Positions 61,693 through 64,000 of a DNA stretch of 64,000 nucleotides are shown here, one piece after another (the first letter of the stretch is position 1; every line of letters starts with the position of its first letter). A program made the translations under genes and the position numbers. Origin of the DNA: Bifidobacterium sp. ESL0728 (GTDB lineage Bacteria; Actinomycetota; Actinomycetes; Actinomycetales; Bifidobacteriaceae). The notes beneath the pieces were generated by a model. That model saw nothing but the letters and a program-made list of their open reading frames with translations. It was not told the DNA's origin and made no database searches. Location: contig NZ_CP113925.1 in NCBI RefSeq assembly GCF_029392015.1, positions 372,001 through 436,000 on the forward strand, given 5' to 3'.

Positions 61693-62712
61693 ATGATTCA
61701 AATTACCAATCTGTGCAAGCGGTTCGGCTCCAAAGTCGCGCTTGACAATGTCAGCTTCACCGCCGTCGATGGCAAGGTCACTGGCTTTCTTGGCCCCAAC
61801 GGTGCAGGCAAGTCCACAACGATGCGGGCGGCGCTTGGCTTGATTTCCGCCGATTCCGGCCGTGCGCTCATTGATGGCGGTGATTTCCGCAAGTCCAGCG
61901 CTCCGATGACCTGCGTCGGCGCGGTGCTCGATGCCAAATCCGCCCATAAAAACCGTTCCGCCTACGACCATCTGCGCTCGCTGGCGTTGACCAATGGCAT
62001 TTCCAAGCGTCGCGTCGACGAAGTCATCGATATGACCGGCCTCACCAGCGTCAAAAAACGCAAAGCCGGCAACTTCTCGCTGGGCATGAGCCAGAGGCTT
62101 TCGATCGCCGCCGCGCTTTTGGGCGACCCGCACAATCTGGTACTGGACGAACCGGTCAATGGTTTGGACCCTGAAGGCGTCAAGTGGGTGCGTGAACTCT
62201 GCCGCTATTGTGCCAGCGAGGGCCGTACGGTGCTGTTGAGCTCGCATCTGATGAGTGAAGTTGCGCTTACCGCCGATAATCTGGTCATTATCGGGCAAGG
62301 CAAAATTCTCGAAACAACCACCGTCAACGATTTCGTCGCCGAACATTCGAGCAATTCCATTCGCGTGGTCACTCCGGAGCCACAGAAGCTGATCGCCATC
62401 TTCGCCAACGCACCGCAAGTGAAGGTGGAATCCGACCAACGCTCCGCCTCCGACCCGCGCGAAGGTGCCGTGTTCCATATCAGCGGAGCCGACCTTAAGG
62501 CGGCAGCCCAGGTGTTCGCCCAGGCGCAACTGGTGACCTACGAACTGGTCGAGGAAAAGGTTTCGTTGGAAGACGCCTACATGGCGCTCACCCATTCGCA
62601 GGTGCAATATGCCACGCACGAATTGCCCGGCCAGCAGCCGATTCAATACAGCAATGCGGCGCAGCAGAACGGCACTCACGTAGCGCAGCAGAACGGAGGG
62701 CAGGCACGATGA
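61693..62712 (+). CDS. ABC transporter ATPase of the split exporter
   Basis: 339 residues. Walker A FLGPNGAGKST, signature FSLGMSQRLSIAAALLGDPHNL, Walker B LVLDEPVNGLDPEGVKWVREL, and LSSHLMSEVALTADNL. It is closely similar to the ATPase half of the fused protein at 58723 (AKSAHKNR and DEPVNGLDPEGVKWVR shared). It ends in a Gln/Asn-rich tail. The ATG at 61693 has TATATT just upstream and no ribosome site, so the transcript may be leaderless. Its TGA overlaps the permease ATG (ATGA). Confidence 0.88.
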   Translation: MIQITNLCKRFGSKVALDNVSFTAVDGKVTGFLGPNGAGKSTTMRAALGLISADSGRALIDGGDFRKSSAPMTCVGAVLDAKSAHKNRSAYDHLRSLALTNGISKRRVDEVIDMTGLTSVKKRKAGNFSLGMSQRLSIAAALLGDPHNLVLDEPVNGLDPEGVKWVRELCRYCASEGRTVLLSSHLMSEVALTADNLVIIGQGKILETTTVNDFVAEHSSNSIRVVTPEPQKLIAIFANAPQVKVESDQRSASDPREGAVFHISGADLKAAAQVFAQAQLVTYELVEEKVSLEDAYMALTHSQVQYATHELPGQQPIQYSNAAQQNGTHVAQQNGGQAR

Positions 62713-63995
62713 CGACGAATACGATGACGGCAAACATGATGACGGCAAATACGATGACGGCGAACATGATGACGGTGAACACCGCGAATATGAACATGAC
62801 AAGCGCAACAAACGCGAAAGCGGTGATGACAAATACGACGAGTGCAACAAGTACTGCGAATATAAACGTGATGAATATGGTGACGGGGAACGCGACGAAC
62901 GCAGCGAATGCAGCGAATGCAGCGAATGCGACGAACGCGACGAATGCGACGAACGCAACAAACGCTGTAAACACAATGAACGCAACAAACGAAACGAACA
63001 CTAAAAACGCGGTGAACGCAATCAACGCCGCAAACGCAGTAAATACAACAAACGCGGTGGCCGAAAAGCCCGTGCAAAACCAGCAATTGGCAAAATCCAG
63101 CCAGCGTCCTAAGAACTTCAACCAGAATCGCAGCATGGCCCACGTGCATCTGAGTTTCTTCGGCAGTATCCGCGCCGAACTGCTGAAACTGTTCAGCATC
63201 GCCTCAACCTGGTGGCTTTCCGGCATCTCCTTCCTGCTGACCATCGGTTTCGCAGCCATGTTTGCGTGGAGCATCAAACAGGAGAGCCATTACGACGCCC
63301 GAGGCAAATGGATGGCTACGGCTGCCCCGATTCCGCGCACGGAGCTCTTCAACTGCGTCGCCCAAAGCATGGCCTTCGCCTTCATCCTGATCGGTGTGGT
63401 CGCCATCCTCTCGATCACCGGTGAATACGGGACTTCGTCGGTGCAGATGTCACTGGTGGTCAATCCCCGCCGTGTGATGTTCATGAACGCCAAAGCCATT
63501 GCGGTGGCCATTTATTCGTTCGTGCTGTCTCTGGTGACATTGCTCGTTTCCTGGGGTTTGGTGGAGGTCATGCTCAGCGGCGGCAAGCAGACGCCGCTTA
63601 CTTCAAAGGAACACTGGCTCCCGTTGATCGTCGTTCTTGGCGGCGCCGCGATGGTGACTTTGATCGCTGAGTTTGCGCTCGGCCTCGGCGCGATGATCCG
63701 TTCGACCGCTGGTGGTGTGGTCGTTTTCATCGCCATCTACACCATGGCCACTTCGGTGCTTGGCATCATTTATGGTCTTTCGAAGCACATGAAATGGGCG
63801 CTGGAACTTTCGAATCTGATGCCTTCCAGCCTGGTCGACACGTTCATGGCGGGGCCAACCCCGTCGGCTCCGAGCCCATTGCCTAAGGGCTGGTTCGTCC
63901 CCAACTGGTGGCAGAGCGGGCTTCTCGTGCTGGCTTGGGCTGCGGTCTTCTACGTTGTCGGGACGATTATCGTGCGCAAACGCGATGTGAAGTGA
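62709..63995 (+). CDS. ABC-2 permease with repetitive Asn/Thr/Ala/Met N-terminus
   Basis: 428 residues. The first 130 or so are a near-pure array of Thr/Asn/Ala/Met units (MTANMMTANT, then NATNATNATNA) with matching DNA microsatellites (ATGACGGCAAACATG units, later 6-9-base ACGAATGCG units). The permease core starts near residue 143 (AHVHLSFFGSIRAELLKL) with about six helices and ends VRKRDVK, like the fused paralogue. In that paralogue the same position is a Pro/Gln linker. Translation could also begin at the ATG at 63135, but no ribosome site is there, and ATGA overlap at 62709 favours the long form. Confidence 0.82.
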   Translation: MTTNTMTANMMTANTMTANMMTVNTANMNMTSATNAKAVMTNTTSATSTANINVMNMVTGNATNAANAANAANATNATNATNATNAVNTMNATNETNTKNAVNAINAANAVNTTNAVAEKPVQNQQLAKSSQRPKNFNQNRSMAHVHLSFFGSIRAELLKLFSIASTWWLSGISFLLTIGFAAMFAWSIKQESHYDARGKWMATAAPIPRTELFNCVAQSMAFAFILIGVVAILSITGEYGTSSVQMSLVVNPRRVMFMNAKAIAVAIYSFVLSLVTLLVSWGLVEVMLSGGKQTPLTSKEHWLPLIVVLGGAAMVTLIAEFALGLGAMIRSTAGGVVVFIAIYTMATSVLGIIYGLSKHMKWALELSNLMPSSLVDTFMAGPTPSAPSPLPKGWFVPNWWQSGLLVLAWAAVFYVVGTIIVRKRDVK

Positions 63996-64000
63996 CGGAC

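Noticed and set aside
62709..63130. Non-coding microsatellite with the permease starting at 63135
   Set aside because: The frame stays open for about 140 codons, overlaps the ATPase stop as ATGA, and no ribosome site precedes 63135. Kept as coding, with the alternative noted.

Overview
The window looks like chromosomal DNA of a Bifidobacterium or close Bifidobacteriaceae relative. The evidence is a moderately high-GC actinobacterial gene style, a rpsF-ssb-rpsR-rplI block, a trp operon behind a T-box, an HspR-type HAIR site before clpB, mevalonate-pathway enzymes, and an LPLTG-anchored BspA-like surface protein. A pyruvate oxidase would suit an oxygen-exposed (for example insect-gut) lineage, but the species cannot be fixed from this sequence.

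Layout. 0-5.5 kb: a phosphomevalonate kinase/type 2 IPP isomerase fusion, a 3-methyladenine glycosylase and a YwiC-like membrane protein. 5.7-15.2 kb: a ribonucleoside salvage region with two MFS transporters, two nucleoside hydrolases, a LacI-type regulator, ribokinase and an esterase. A 44-bp perfect palindrome there looks like a bidirectional promoter/operator. 15.4-17.2 kb: a nuclease-like accessory gene between two arrays of a 51-bp repeat, with paired DnaA boxes in front. 17.3-24.2 kb: prs, a large zinc-ribbon/TcaA-like membrane protein, then rpsF-ssb-rpsR-rplI. 24.3-28.1 kb: an MFS transporter, pyruvate oxidase and a small membrane protein. 28.3-34.0 kb: a giant sortase-anchored BspA-like gene carrying three apparently identical 1377-bp repeats and one frameshift. 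34.3-39.2 kb: tRNA-Lys(CUU), a GlpF-like aquaporin, a DUF3152 metalloprotease-like protein and glutamyl-Q tRNA(Asp) synthetase. 39.2-47.7 kb: T-box, then trpE-trpG-trpD-trpC-trpF-trpB-trpA. 48-53.6 kb: a PLP-homeostasis protein, acylphosphatase, an FAH-family hydrolase and clpB. 54-58.6 kb: a membrane protein resembling the membrane half of a P1B-ATPase, rmuC, a degenerate phosphoribosyltransferase and a SpoU methyltransferase. 58.7-64 kb: a fused ABC exporter, a BrnT-like toxin/antitoxin-like pair and a split ABC exporter paralogous to the fused one.

The most unusual theme is expansion at junctions. In several operons the start region of the downstream gene is duplicated, leaving micro-ORFs that run stop-to-start (ATGA, TGATATG) between the real genes. 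This is clearest at trpE/trpG, trpC/trpF and trpB/trpA, and weaker at the PRTase-like/spoU junction. In the same genome, conserved enzymes (PMK-IDI2, GluQ-RS, PLP-homeostasis protein) and ABC permeases carry in-frame, repeat-rich Asn/Ser/Gly/Ala/Asp insertions at domain boundaries. Intergenic regions hold degenerate tandem repeats with periods of 51, 56, about 60 and 126 bp. Together these point to frequent short tandem duplication that is tolerated or selected as long as translation continuity is kept.
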